Source of the DNA: Gammaproteobacteria bacterium
GTDB taxonomy: Bacteria; Pseudomonadota; Gammaproteobacteria; GCA-001735895
DNA length: 16,438 nucleotides
Assembly (NCBI GenBank): GCA_003645435.1
Contig: QNFD01000015.1
Location: 1-16,438, forward strand
Reading direction: 5' to 3'
A model generated the notes under the pieces. The model was not told the DNA's origin, searched no databases, and was given only the letters and a program-made list of their open reading frames with translations. The translations under genes were made by a program, and so were the position numbers. Shown here piece by piece: positions 1-7,265 of the stretch (positions within the stretch are counted from its first letter, which is position 1; each line of letters opens with the position of its first letter).

Positions 1-465
1 ATATCCGGCCCGGATCGCCTGCCGGGCGGCGTACACAATATTATACTGAGTATTTCTAGCTATTGCCTGGTGGGATTTGCGCTGGTCGACGATCAGCGAC
101 GTTACGCGACAATCCTGCTGCAAATCGCACTGGAACTGCTGCTACTGGCACTGGTTTGCTATTTTGGTCTGAAATGGAAAGGCCTGCTACCGCGCTTTAC
201 CCAGGCCTTTTCCGCGTTAATCGGGGTGAATGTACTTATCAGCATAGTGAGCATTCCTGCCTACCGGATGCTGGTCCGGGACGACCTTATCGACGGCGAA
301 CTCAACCGTATCGCTATAAATATGACAATGGTGATCATATTCTGGAATCTGGTGGTAATGTCGTCAATTTTCAATAAGGCTTTCAACGTAACCATCGTCA
401 TAGCAGCTATGATATCGTTTAATTATTTTCTGGTTTACCAGTTTATTGTCGTCTGGTTATTCTGA
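1..465 (+). CDS. Hypothetical multi-pass membrane protein, 5'-truncated
   Basis: The reading frame is open from the first base of the window to a TGA at 463-465, so this is the last 154 codons of a longer gene; a GTG at 70 is an internal codon, not a convincing start. The visible part is very hydrophobic, with about four membrane-spanning stretches separated by short basic or acidic loops: one rich in Leu (around 120-180), one ending in SIVSIPAYRM, one around MVIIFWNLVVMSS, and a C-terminal one rich in Ile, Phe and Val. No catalytic or binding motif was recognised and I cannot name a family; a YIP1-like or other small integral membrane family is possible but unproven. Its stop lies 13 bases before the mpl start, so the two genes may be co-transcribed. 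Confidence 0.7.
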   Translation: MSGPDRLPGGVHNIILSISSYCLVGFALVDDQRRYATILLQIALELLLLALVCYFGLKWKGLLPRFTQAFSALIGVNVLISIVSIPAYRMLVRDDLIDGELNRIAINMTMVIIFWNLVVMSSIFNKAFNVTIVIAAMISFNYFLVYQFIVVWLF

Positions 466-478
466 GAGGCCCACAAAA

Positions 479-1837
479 TTGAAAATATATATCCTCGGCA
501 TCTGCGGCACTTTCATGGCAGGTATCGCTCTGCTTGCGCGCGAACTCGATATTGAAGTAGCCGGTTCCGATGCCCATGTCTACCCGCCCATGAGCACCCA
601 GCTCAGCGACGCGGGCATTGCCTTACAGGATGGTTATACGGCGCAAAGTTTGCCCGATGATATCGACCTGTTCATCATCGGCAACGCGATATCTCGCGGC
701 AACCCGCAGTTCGAATACATTCTCGACAACAATCTGCGCTACATTTCCGGCCCACAATGGCTTTATGAAAACGTGCTCAAAGATCGATGGGTAATCGCGC
801 TTGCGGGTACCCATGGAAAAACCACGAGCAGCAGTATGCTTGCCTGGATTCTGCAGCACAGCGGCTTGAATCCGGGTTACCTGATTGGTGGTGTGAGCAA
901 TAATTTTAGCCAATCGGCGCATCTCGGAGAGAGTCCATTTTTTGTCATCGAGGCGGACGAATACGACACCGCCCTTTTCGATAAACGATCAAAGTTTGTT
1001 CACTACCATCCGCGGACGCTTGTTCTCAATAATCTGGAATTTGATCATGCCGATATATTTGATGACCTGGCGGCGATTCAACGTCAATTTCATCACCTGC
1101 TGCGAATCATACCGTCTAATGGACTGGTAATTCATAATAGTGATAGTAAGGCTCTCGACGAGGTACTATCGATGGGTTGCTGGACCGAGTGCCTGAGTTT
1201 TGCCGCTGAAGATAGCAAATCGGATTTCAGGGTCGATGACGACAACAATTTATACGATCAAAAACAGGATAAAACATATCATCTCGAACTAGCCCAGTGC
1301 GGGCTGTTCAATACCATGAACGCGGCCGCGGCCGTGCTTGCCGCCAGGCATGCCGGGGTACCGGTGCAAACCTCAATCGAGGCACTCAAACAATATTCCG
1401 GCGTCAAGAGGCGTCAGGAAATAATTGCCGAAATTGATGGCGTTCGCATTATCGATGATTTTGCCCATCATCCAACCGCGATTGAACTCACCTTAAAGGC
1501 GCTTAAGGCCGGAACCGCGGGTCGTCTCTATGCGGTAATCGAACTGCGTTCGAATACGATGAAAATGGGAGTGCATGCGGACCGGTTCGCAGCATCGATC
1601 GCTTCCGCGGACGAGGTATTAATATGCGAAAACAAGGCCTTACAGTGGGATTTACATGCAATAGCTCAAACAGCGTCTACACTATTAATGATAAAACCAG
1701 ATATCGATCAGGTGATAGATTACCTGGTGAAAAATACCGAACCCGGTGATCAAATCGTTATCATGAGCAATGGAGGCTTTGATAATATACATCAGCGCCT
1801 AATTAACGCCATGCAATCCAGGCTAATGAATGAATAG
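479..1837 (+). CDS. mpl: UDP-N-acetylmuramate:L-Ala-gamma-D-Glu-meso-Dap ligase (murein peptide ligase)
   Basis: Mpl is a cytoplasmic Mur-ligase-family enzyme that joins the tripeptide recovered from old cell wall to UDP-MurNAc, using ATP, and so returns it to peptidoglycan synthesis. The start is placed at TTG 479, giving the typical MKIYILGICGTFMAG N-terminus, with GAGAGG at 464-469 as ribosome binding site nine bases upstream; a TTG at 446 would lie inside the preceding gene. Residues from that start: Rossmann-like N-terminus 2-11, ATP-binding loop AGTHGKTT 109-116, the Mpl hallmark EADEYDTALFDKRSKF near 158-173, NNLEFDHADIF 184-194, KRRQE 311-315 and DDFAHHPTAI 327-336. The 452-residue length matches the family (about 450-460). 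The EADEYD and LRSNTMKMG regions favour Mpl over MurC. The 3' end overlaps the kinase start by 8 bases, implying translational coupling. Confidence 0.96.
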   Translation: MKIYILGICGTFMAGIALLARELDIEVAGSDAHVYPPMSTQLSDAGIALQDGYTAQSLPDDIDLFIIGNAISRGNPQFEYILDNNLRYISGPQWLYENVLKDRWVIALAGTHGKTTSSSMLAWILQHSGLNPGYLIGGVSNNFSQSAHLGESPFFVIEADEYDTALFDKRSKFVHYHPRTLVLNNLEFDHADIFDDLAAIQRQFHHLLRIIPSNGLVIHNSDSKALDEVLSMGCWTECLSFAAEDSKSDFRVDDDNNLYDQKQDKTYHLELAQCGLFNTMNAAAAVLAARHAGVPVQTSIEALKQYSGVKRRQEIIAEIDGVRIIDDFAHHPTAIELTLKALKAGTAGRLYAVIELRSNTMKMGVHADRFAASIASADEVLICENKALQWDLHAIAQTASTLLMIKPDIDQVIDYLVKNTEPGDQIVIMSNGGFDNIHQRLINAMQSRLMNE

Positions 1838-3131
1838 TACATCTCAGCAACGTCCAACCAAGATCGCAAAATACGAGATAAAACGTCGTATCGGCCGCGG
1901 CTCCATGGGCGTTGTTTACGAGGCCTTCGACCCCTTTGTACAACGTACCGTCGCGATCAAGGTTGCACATTCGCAGGATGGCCAGGACGAAGCCGTCACG
2001 CGAAAGATTCGCGAGGGGTTTTTCGCGGAAGTCTACAGCGCCGGAAGAATGCATCATCCGTCGGTCATCGGTGTTTACGACGCCGGACAGGAAGACGATT
2101 ACCTTTACATCGTGATGGAATATGTCGACGGTGTGACCCTGCAGGATTACGTCGTCGGCGACAAAACCCTGACCCCGAACCAGGTCGTGGATGTCATATA
2201 CCAATGCGCCAAGGGACTCGACTATGTTCACCGCCAGGGCGTGATCCACCGCGATCTCAAGCCCGGTAACATCATGTTGAGTAAGGAGGGCGAGGTGAAA
2301 ATCATGGATTTTAGTATCGCCCATATCGATGTCGGCGGCGGCGGGCATGAAGGTGATGTACTCGGCTCCCCGATGTACATGCCGCCCGAGCAGGTAACAG
2401 AAGAAAAACGCCTGGTGGCACAGTCGGACATCTATTCGCTGGGAGCGTCGATGTACGCGTTGCTGGCGAAAAAAGCCCCGTATAAAGCCAGCAGCCTGGA
2501 CTCGCTGCTTTACCAGATTGCCAACCTGGAACCAGAGTCGCTGTTGGAAATAAACCCGGATATTCCCGAACATGTTGTCGAAATCGTCAACAAGGCGATG
2601 CAGAAAATAATTTACGATCGTCACGAGTCGGCGCAGGTACTGGCTGACGAACTAGGTCGTGCATTCGGACGTTTGCGGCAGGTCGGCCAACGTATCGATA
2701 TGCAGGCTCAATGGACGGCTTTGCGCAATTTGAATTTTTTCAAGGATTTTAACGACGATCAAATCACCGAAGTGGTCGAGGCGAGTGAATGGAACGACTA
2801 CCAAAAAGGCGAGGTCATCGTCAACGAAGGAGACAAGGAAACATCTTTCTTCATCGTTATCAAGGGAGGGGTCGAAGTACTCAAAAAGGACAAGGTAATC
2901 GGCACCATGAAGCAGGGAGACTGTTTTGGTGAAATAGCTTTTATCACCCAGGCGCCGCGCGGCGCCACTATCATCGCGCGTACCAACGATGTCACGCTGA
3001 TGAGCGTCAGTACCTCGTTAATGGAGCAGGCATCGGTTGAAACCCAGTTACAATATTACCGTATATTCCTCGAAAACCTGGTTTTGAGACTATCCCAAAC
3101 AACGGAAAAGCTGGTCGGATCGAAAAAGTGA
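1830..3131 (+). CDS. Ser/Thr protein kinase fused to a C-terminal cyclic-nucleotide-binding domain
   Basis: This is a soluble 433-residue Hanks-type kinase with no membrane segment and no PASTA repeats. Kinase domain at about 15-275: glycine loop GRGSMG 22-27, VAIK with Lys44, alpha-C Glu67, HRDLKPGN 140-147 (Asp142, Asn147), DFS 160-162 in place of DFG, PPE 185-187 in place of APE, and SDIYSLG from 199. After a short linker comes a cNMP-binding domain, about 300-420, whose phosphate-binding cassette FGEIAFITQAPRGATI (366-381) keeps Glu368 and Arg377. In this family the cassette holds cAMP or cGMP; the RGA wording resembles PKA regulatory subunits more than the RTA of PKG. The inferred role is a kinase gated by a cyclic nucleotide. 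It starts inside the last codons of mpl and ends 10 bases before ubiX, so its expression is tied to wall recycling and quinone genes. Substrate unknown. Kinase activity is likely, since Lys, HRD Asp and DFx Asp are all present. Confidence 0.93.
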   Translation: MNSTSQQRPTKIAKYEIKRRIGRGSMGVVYEAFDPFVQRTVAIKVAHSQDGQDEAVTRKIREGFFAEVYSAGRMHHPSVIGVYDAGQEDDYLYIVMEYVDGVTLQDYVVGDKTLTPNQVVDVIYQCAKGLDYVHRQGVIHRDLKPGNIMLSKEGEVKIMDFSIAHIDVGGGGHEGDVLGSPMYMPPEQVTEEKRLVAQSDIYSLGASMYALLAKKAPYKASSLDSLLYQIANLEPESLLEINPDIPEHVVEIVNKAMQKIIYDRHESAQVLADELGRAFGRLRQVGQRIDMQAQWTALRNLNFFKDFNDDQITEVVEASEWNDYQKGEVIVNEGDKETSFFIVIKGGVEVLKKDKVIGTMKQGDCFGEIAFITQAPRGATIIARTNDVTLMSVSTSLMEQASVETQLQYYRIFLENLVLRLSQTTEKLVGSKK

Positions 3132-3141
3132 TTTTTAAACC

Positions 3142-3768
3142 ATGAGTCTAAAGACTCTGACAATAGCGATGACCGGAGCCTCGGGCGCTCCTTACACCCT
3201 CCGCCTGCTAGAAATTTGCCTGCAAACCGATATCCATATCCAGTTTATCTGTTCCCAGCCGGGACAAATCGTACTGGGCATGGAATCGGACTTAAAGTTG
3301 ACCGGTTCTCCGCAAAAAATACAGCAGCAACTAACGGCCCGGTTCGATACCGATCCATCCCGCATCAGCGTTTTCGCGAAAGATCAGTGGACTTCGCCGG
3401 CAGCCAGCGGTTCATCGGTAGCCGACGCTATGGTGGTTTGCCCCTGTACCATGGGGACGCTCGCGGCTATCGCGGCCGGCACCAGCGAAAACCTGATCCA
3501 TCGGGCCGCCGACGTCATCATCAAGGAACGAAAGAAATTAATCCTGGTGCCGCGTGAAACACCATTTTCGAGTATCCATCTTGAAAATATGCTCAAATTA
3601 TCGAATCTCGGTGTCGTTATACTGCCACCCAATCCCGGTTTTTATCAGGGTGTCAACGAGGTCAGTGATATAGTTGATTTTGTCGTCGCCAGGATTCTTG
3701 ACCAACTGGGTATTGAAAACGAAATATCTCCGCGTTGGGGTAGCCCGGATCACTCTAGTATCGGATAA
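3142..3768 (+). CDS. ubiX: Flavin prenyltransferase UbiX
   Basis: UbiX attaches a dimethylallyl group to FMN to make prenylated FMN, the cofactor of the UbiD decarboxylase in ubiquinone synthesis. The 208-residue protein shows the flavoprotein N-terminus TGASGAPY (11-18), the CPCTMGTLAAIAAG segment (from 100), RAADVIIKER (121-130) with Lys128 and Glu129, PRETP (137-141) and FYQ (168-170), all typical of UbiX. Length is normal for the family. The ATG at 3142 has no clear ribosome binding site and lies 10 bases after the kinase stop, so translation probably depends on coupling. UbiX-like flavoproteins also belong to the wider CoaC/EpiD fold, but the PRETP and RAADV motifs separate it from those. 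ubiD is not in the window. Confidence 0.95.
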   Translation: MSLKTLTIAMTGASGAPYTLRLLEICLQTDIHIQFICSQPGQIVLGMESDLKLTGSPQKIQQQLTARFDTDPSRISVFAKDQWTSPAASGSSVADAMVVCPCTMGTLAAIAAGTSENLIHRAADVIIKERKKLILVPRETPFSSIHLENMLKLSNLGVVILPPNPGFYQGVNEVSDIVDFVVARILDQLGIENEISPRWGSPDHSSIG

Positions 3769-3800
3769 TAGTACCCTAACGATCACAGTCACTTGTTTAC

Positions 3801-4403
3801 ATGGCCGAACTGCCTCTATTCCCACTTAAGACCGTAATGCTGCCAGGCAATACCCTGTCGCTGAAAATATTCGAACCGCGTTATCTCGATATGATTGCTC
3901 AATGTATGCGCGAAGACTCCACGTTTGGTATCGTTTTGATTTTTAAGGGTGAAGAAACACTTAGCAATACCGATATTCATTCGATCGGCACCACCGCACG
4001 AATAAGCGACTGGCAGGACAGGGCCGACGGCCTGCTTGGCATCACCGTGCTTGGGTTAGAGCGCTTCGAAATACTATCCACGCGCATTTTAGACAATGGC
4101 CTGACCATGGCCAAAATCACCATCCTCGATGAAAGCGATGAGAACGAGATCCCCGAGCAGTTCTACTATATGCAGGAATTGCTAGATCACATCAGCGCGC
4201 AGGAAGGCAGGCCGCCGAGCGAAGATCAGAGCTTTGCTGAAATGATGTACCAGCTCATCTACCTGTTACCGCTGGATACCAACCTCAAGCAACGCTTGCT
4301 GGAAATTCCGGATTGCGGTGACCGTGCGCTGATCTTACATGCCGAGCTAATTCGTCTCGGCGTTATTCAATACATCAAGCCAGACGTAGCGGTTGAAGAA
4401 TAA
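3801..4403 (+). CDS. Lon N-terminal (substrate-binding) domain protein
   Basis: This 200-residue protein opens with LPLFPLKTVMLPGNTLSL, then IFEPRYLDMI, the signature of the PUA-like Lon substrate-binding domain (PF02190). It lacks the AAA+ ATPase and Ser-Lys protease parts of full-length Lon. Further family features are the beta-rich section with DGLLGITVLGLERF and a helical C-terminal half containing a YLLPLDTNLKQRLLEIPD stretch, typical of the stand-alone LON-domain proteins common in proteobacteria. The molecular function of these proteins is not established; substrate recognition or an adaptor role is a guess from the domain. The gene starts 32 bases after ubiX with no obvious ribosome binding site and ends 43 bases before the next gene. 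Confidence 0.9.
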   Translation: MAELPLFPLKTVMLPGNTLSLKIFEPRYLDMIAQCMREDSTFGIVLIFKGEETLSNTDIHSIGTTARISDWQDRADGLLGITVLGLERFEILSTRILDNGLTMAKITILDESDENEIPEQFYYMQELLDHISAQEGRPPSEDQSFAEMMYQLIYLLPLDTNLKQRLLEIPDCGDRALILHAELIRLGVIQYIKPDVAVEE

Positions 4404-4446
4404 CGGGTGTCCATAAGCTGAAACTAAACCAGGAGGATCTATCCAA

Positions 4447-5013
4447 ATGAACAAGCCTATTATTGTGGGATTATTATTTTTATTCGCCCTGCCGGTTCAC
4501 GCGGTTGAACTTTCCGGTGTTGTTCTCAAGGACCAGGTCACTGCCGAAAATGGCGAGACACTGGTGCTCAACGGCGCCGGGCTGCGCGAAAAGTTCTGGA
4601 TCGACGTCTATGTCGGCTCGCTTTACCTGGTAACTAAATCCGATAAGGTTGCCGAGATCCTGTCGGCCCCGAACGCAAGCCGTGTGCAACTAGATTTTGT
4701 CTACAAGAAGGTTGCCAGTAAAAAGCTAATCAAGGCCTGGAATGAAGGCTTCAGTAAAAACCAGAGCAGCGAAAATTTGATCGCCCTGCAAGATCGTATT
4801 GATCAGTTCAACAGTTATTTCAAGCAAGACGCAGTTGCCGGTGACCAGTTTATTCTTGATTATATTCCCGGCAAGGGTACCACCATCATTAAAAACAATA
4901 CCGCGCTCGGACTCATTCCCGGGGAAGATTTTAAAAATGCGCTGCTCGAAATCTGGCTCGGCAACTTCCCCGCGGACAAGAACCTGAAGCCTGGTTTACT
5001 GGGTCTGAAATAA
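4447..5013 (+). CDS. Exported chalcone-isomerase-like protein
   Basis: The 188-residue product has an N-terminal signal peptide, with hydrophobic core IIVGLLFLFALP and likely cleavage after VHA at residue 19, so it should act in the periplasm. The mature part matches the bacterial chalcone-isomerase-like family (PF16036 type): GAGLREKFWIDVYVGSLYL near 43-61, VYKKV, a central helical section around IKAWNEGF, FNSYF, the GDQFILDYIPGKGT segment and a terminal LLEIWLGNFPADKNLKPGLLG. The family shares a fold with plant chalcone isomerase, but bacterial members are not known to act on flavonoids and their role is unclear. A strong ribosome binding site, AGGAGGA at 4431-4437, suggests high, independent translation. 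It converges with hemL across 34 bases. Confidence 0.9.
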   Translation: MNKPIIVGLLFLFALPVHAVELSGVVLKDQVTAENGETLVLNGAGLREKFWIDVYVGSLYLVTKSDKVAEILSAPNASRVQLDFVYKKVASKKLIKAWNEGFSKNQSSENLIALQDRIDQFNSYFKQDAVAGDQFILDYIPGKGTTIIKNNTALGLIPGEDFKNALLEIWLGNFPADKNLKPGLLGLK

Positions 5014-5047
5014 AAAAAGATTTCCGTTTTTGCGAGAGCATCATTTG

Positions 5048-6328
5048 TTAAAGCTTAGCTAGTACCTGTTCCGCACTATCGATGGTTTGCTGGATCTGGG
5101 CATCGCTGTGCGCGGAACTGACGAAACCCGCCTCGAATGCCGATGGCGCCAGGTTTATCCCCTGTTGCAACATGCCATGAAAAAACTGCTTGAATCGATC
5201 GACATCACAGCGGCCAACATCGGCGAAGCTTTTAACGCTGGCCTGATCGGTGAAAAATAAGCCGAACATCGCACCAACCTGATTGGCGCGCATGGGAATC
5301 GCATTTCTCTCGGCTGCTTCCAGTATACCCGTAACCAGGCGACGTGTTTTGGTCTCAAGTTCTTCGTAGAAGCCGCGGCGTGAAATTATTTCCAGGCTCT
5401 TCAAACCCGCGGCCATCGCCACTGGATTGCCGGCGAGAGTGCCTGCCTGATAGACAGGGCCCGTCGGTGCAATATGCTCCATTATCTCGCGTTTGCCTCC
5501 GAATGCGCCTACCGGCATACCGCCACCGATTACCTTACCAAGCGTGGTCAGGTCAGGAGTAATACCATACAGCCCCTGCGCGCCCGTGAGCCCTACACGA
5601 AAGCCGGTCATTACTTCATCGAAAATCAGGATTGCCGACGAGGCATCGCAGCAGCGTCGCAGAATGGCCAGGAACCCATCCTCTGGCGGCACACAATTCA
5701 TATTGCCGGCAACCGGTTCAACGATCACACAGGCAATCTGGTCACCAATTTCGTCGAACAGCGCTTCCACCTGCTGGCTGTTATTGTATTCGAGCGTAAT
5801 CGTAAAATCGGCTAATGCCGCAGGCACCCCGGGCGAGCTCGGAACTCCGAGAGTGAGGGCGCCGGATCCGGCTTTGACCAGCAGTGAATCGGCGTGGCCA
5901 TGATAGCAACCTTCAAATTTTACGATCTTGTCGCGACCGGTGTATCCGCGCGCCAGGCGAATCGCGCTCATCGTAGCCTCGGTACCAGAGCAGGTCATAC
6001 GTACCAGGTCCACGGACGGCAGGGTCGCACAAATTTTTTCCGCCAGATCTATTTCGAGTTGGGTCGGAGCACCAAAACTGAGACCTTTGTGTGCGGTCGC
6101 ACAAACCGCATCGATGATTTCCTGGTTAGCGTGACCGCAAATCATCGGCCCCCAGGAACCGACATAATCGATGTAGGAATTGCCATCGACATCGATCAGG
6201 CAAGCGCCTTCGGCACGATCGATAAATATTGGGGTGCCGCCGACACCGTTGTAAGCCCGAACCGGCGAATTAACGCCCCCGGGGATCACTTTTAGCGCCT
6301 GTTCAAACAGCAATTCAGATTTTGACAT
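5048..6328 (-). CDS. hemL: Glutamate-1-semialdehyde 2,1-aminomutase
   Basis: HemL converts glutamate-1-semialdehyde to 5-aminolevulinate with PLP, the second committed step of the C5 route to haem, in the cytoplasm. The 426-residue protein is full length for the family. It carries the N-terminal [17 protein letters not shown] (15-31), [15 protein letters not shown] (114-128), YHGHADSLL (142-150), [10 protein letters not shown] (202-211), the PLP-binding Asp in [10 protein letters not shown] (Asp237) and the PLP-anchoring Lys265 in [21 protein letters not shown] and GGGMPVG favour GSA aminomutase over other class III aminotransferases. The start is ATG at 6328 with AGGAAA just upstream. It lies 28 bases downstream of the thiD-like gene on the same strand, the usual linkage in pseudomonads. 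Confidence 0.97.
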   Translation of the reverse strand: MSKSELLFEQALKVIPGGVNSPVRAYNGVGGTPIFIDRAEGACLIDVDGNSYIDYVGSWGPMICGHANQEIIDAVCATAHKGLSFGAPTQLEIDLAEKICATLPSVDLVRMTCSGTEATMSAIRLARGYTGRDKIVKFEGCYHGHADSLLVKAGSGALTLGVPSSPGVPAALADFTITLEYNNSQQVEALFDEIGDQIACVIVEPVAGNMNCVPPEDGFLAILRRCCDASSAILIFDEVMTGFRVGLTGAQGLYGITPDLTTLGKVIGGGMPVGAFGGKREIMEHIAPTGPVYQAGTLAGNPVAMAAGLKSLEIISRRGFYEELETKTRRLVTGILEAAERNAIPMRANQVGAMFGLFFTDQASVKSFADVGRCDVDRFKQFFHGMLQQGINLAPSAFEAGFVSSAHSDAQIQQTIDSAEQVLAKL

Positions 6329-6356
6329 AGTGTTTCCTGCTTTCTTAATCTAATAG

Positions 6357-7166
6357 TTACTCATCTTCGTGCATCCAGTAAAATCTTGCCGGCTGGTACT
6401 GGCCCATACCGTAACGCGAGGCGTGTTTAAGACTTTGCCAACAATAACTCTGTGCTTCACGGCAGGCGCTCAAGTCATCCAGACCCAGTGCCAGCAATGC
6501 TGCCAGACTAGATGAAAGCGTACAACCCGCACCGTAAAATTCCCGCGTTAGACGCGGCCATTCAAATTCTTCAATAATACGATAATTGTGATAAAGCGTA
6601 TTGATTACGGTATCACCTGCCTCACGTCGACCACTGAGCAAGACATGATCACAACCCATATCCATCAATCCATTCATCATCGCCGCTGGATTATCCGCCT
6701 CGGGTAATATCATACCAGCCTCGACAGTGTTCAAGGTCAAGATATGCGCCAGTGGTACCAGCAATTCGCGAGCCGCTTCAATCATGTCTCCTTCGGCCAG
6801 TTCCACGCCATTGCTGCTCACCAGCATCGGCTCATAGACAACCGGAATATCGGGGTAGTCCTGCAGGATATCGTGAATCACCTGTACAGCCTCATCACTA
6901 CCGACGAGGCCAATTTTTATCACATCTACAGGCATGTCCTCGAGCACTGACCGTGCACTCTGCGCAATAATATCAGCATCGATAGGAATCAGACTGGATA
7001 CCATCTGAGAATCCTGAACACTCAGGCAGGTGATGATCGTGCAGGCGTGACATGCCTGGCTACTAATTGCCTCGATATCGGCTGCTATTCCGGTCGCGCC
7101 GGTAGGGTCATGCATCGAGAAGCAAAGTACAACGGGTGGATTTGGGGGATCAGTATTATCCGACAC
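6357..7166 (-). CDS. ThiD-like hydroxymethylpyrimidine kinase, hemL-linked type with degenerate motifs
   Basis: The 269-residue protein has the ribokinase fold of ThiD, which phosphorylates HMP and HMP-phosphate for thiamine synthesis. VVLCFSMHDPTGATGIAADI (12-31) takes the place of the usual DPSGGAGIQADI, EPMLVSSNG that of DPVMxAxxG, LTLNTVEA that of TPNxxEA, LLSGRRE that of the KGGH segment, and FYGAGCTLSSSLAA that of HGTGCTLS. The catalytic-site Cys of GxGC is kept, as is the overall layout, and the C-terminal GMGQYQPARF resembles hemL-linked ThiD proteins of Pseudomonas as I recall them. The lost Gly and Lys residues leave activity uncertain: it may be a weak or altered HMP/pyridoxal-type kinase or a diverged paralogue. 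The start is GTG at 7166, chosen because conserved sequence begins soon after. No thiE lies next to it. Confidence 0.82.
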   Translation of the reverse strand: MSDNTDPPNPPVVLCFSMHDPTGATGIAADIEAISSQACHACTIITCLSVQDSQMVSSLIPIDADIIAQSARSVLEDMPVDVIKIGLVGSDEAVQVIHDILQDYPDIPVVYEPMLVSSNGVELAEGDMIEAARELLVPLAHILTLNTVEAGMILPEADNPAAMMNGLMDMGCDHVLLSGRREAGDTVINTLYHNYRIIEEFEWPRLTREFYGAGCTLSSSLAALLALGLDDLSACREAQSYCWQSLKHASRYGMGQYQPARFYWMHEDE

Positions 7167-7193
7167 GGCGACAGTTACCCGGGAAAAGCGCGG

Positions 7194-7221
7194 AGTATAG
7201 CTTCAAATGGTCTGGCCGCAA
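7194..7221 (-). promoter_or_regulatory. Candidate sigma70 promoter for the thiD-like gene and hemL
   Basis: Read on the minus strand, a TATACT -10 box (7194-7199) lies 16 bases after TTGCGG (7216-7221), a partial match to the -35 consensus. A start about seven bases downstream would give a leader of roughly 20 bases before the GTG at 7166. The 99-base gap after ampG leaves room for such a promoter. Only the pattern match supports it. Confidence 0.35.
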
Positions 7222-7265
7222 ATAGACTTTAATTCTGCACTTGCCGGTTTTTGTATCTACTCTGA

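Noticed and set aside
63..377. 104-codon frame overlapping the first membrane protein gene
   Set aside because: It competes with a frame open from the window edge with clear membrane segments, and its product is rich in Arg, Gly and Pro as expected for an out-of-frame reading.
1803..2624. 273-codon open frame antisense to the kinase gene
   Set aside because: It lies wholly opposite a gene with clear kinase motifs and its translation has no recognisable domain, so it is a shadow frame.
5014..5047. Bidirectional terminator between the chalcone-isomerase-like gene and hemL
   Set aside because: There is an A tract and a T tract around ATTTCCG, but no GC-rich stem of useful length.
5493..6295. 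Two open frames (136 and 133 codons) antisense to hemL
   Set aside because: Both are fully covered by hemL, whose catalytic residues are intact, and neither has a ribosome binding site or domain.
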